DNA of 5,103 nucleotides from Candidatus Scatomorpha stercoravium (GTDB lineage Bacteria > Bacillota > Clostridia > Oscillospirales > Oscillospiraceae), in assembly GCA_018716005.1 (NCBI GenBank), contig DVKN01000016.1, positions 1-5,103 of the forward strand, in the 5' to 3' direction. Of this stretch, positions 5,100 to 5,103 are shown piece by piece. Within the stretch, counting starts at the first letter, position 1. Every line of letters begins with the position of its first letter. The notes below the pieces were generated by a model. The model saw only the letters and a program-made list of their open reading frames with translations, made no database searches and was not told where the DNA came from. The position numbers and the translations under genes are program-made.

Positions 5100-5103
5100 T
5101 GAC

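Overview
This is a GC-rich window with long GC-rich genes and short AT-richer gaps. Purine-rich Shine-Dalgarno sites of the AGGAGG type stand before almost every start, and GTG starts are used. The lipoprotein signal peptide (MNLKK, then an Ala/Leu core, then LAAC followed by GGG) is typical of Firmicutes. Together these suggest a high-GC member of the Clostridia, for example an Oscillospiraceae-like or related gut or anaerobic bacterium. This assignment is an inference from style, not from a marker gene.

Layout. Positions 1-560 (minus strand) hold the N-terminal 186 codons of a UDP-glucose 4-epimerase (galE), whose 3' part lies beyond the window's left edge. Positions 561-665 are a gap rich in palindromes and repeats. 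Positions 666-2431 (minus strand) hold two AraC-family regulators in tandem, separated by 2 nt and probably translationally coupled. Positions 2432-2722 are a divergent control region. It has a good sigma-A-type promoter on each strand, a 21-bp-spaced direct repeat just upstream of the plus-strand -35, and a hairpin in the plus-strand leader. Positions 2723-4078 (plus strand) encode a sugar-type ABC transporter solute-binding lipoprotein. A 130-nt gap follows, with a perfect 15-bp hairpin. Positions 4209-5093 (plus strand) encode a MalF/UgpA-type permease. The last ten bases are a Shine-Dalgarno site, presumably for the second permease just outside the window.

How it fits together. The plus-strand genes form the start of a CUT1-type (binding protein plus two permeases) carbohydrate uptake operon. 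The two AraC-type proteins, divergently transcribed from the same control region, are the obvious candidate regulators. Their N-terminal halves look like cupin sugar-sensing domains, and AraC proteins often bind direct repeats spaced two helical turns apart next to a -35 box, which is what is seen here. galE lies downstream of the regulators on the same strand. It links the locus to galactose or N-acetylhexosamine metabolism, but it may also be an unrelated housekeeping neighbour. The transported sugar cannot be fixed from sequence alone.

I see no mobile element, CRISPR array, tRNA or rRNA, and no clearly unprecedented system. The most interesting content is regulatory: operator-like repeats in both intergenic regions, the coupled regulator pair, and two RNA hairpins flanking the binding-protein gene.
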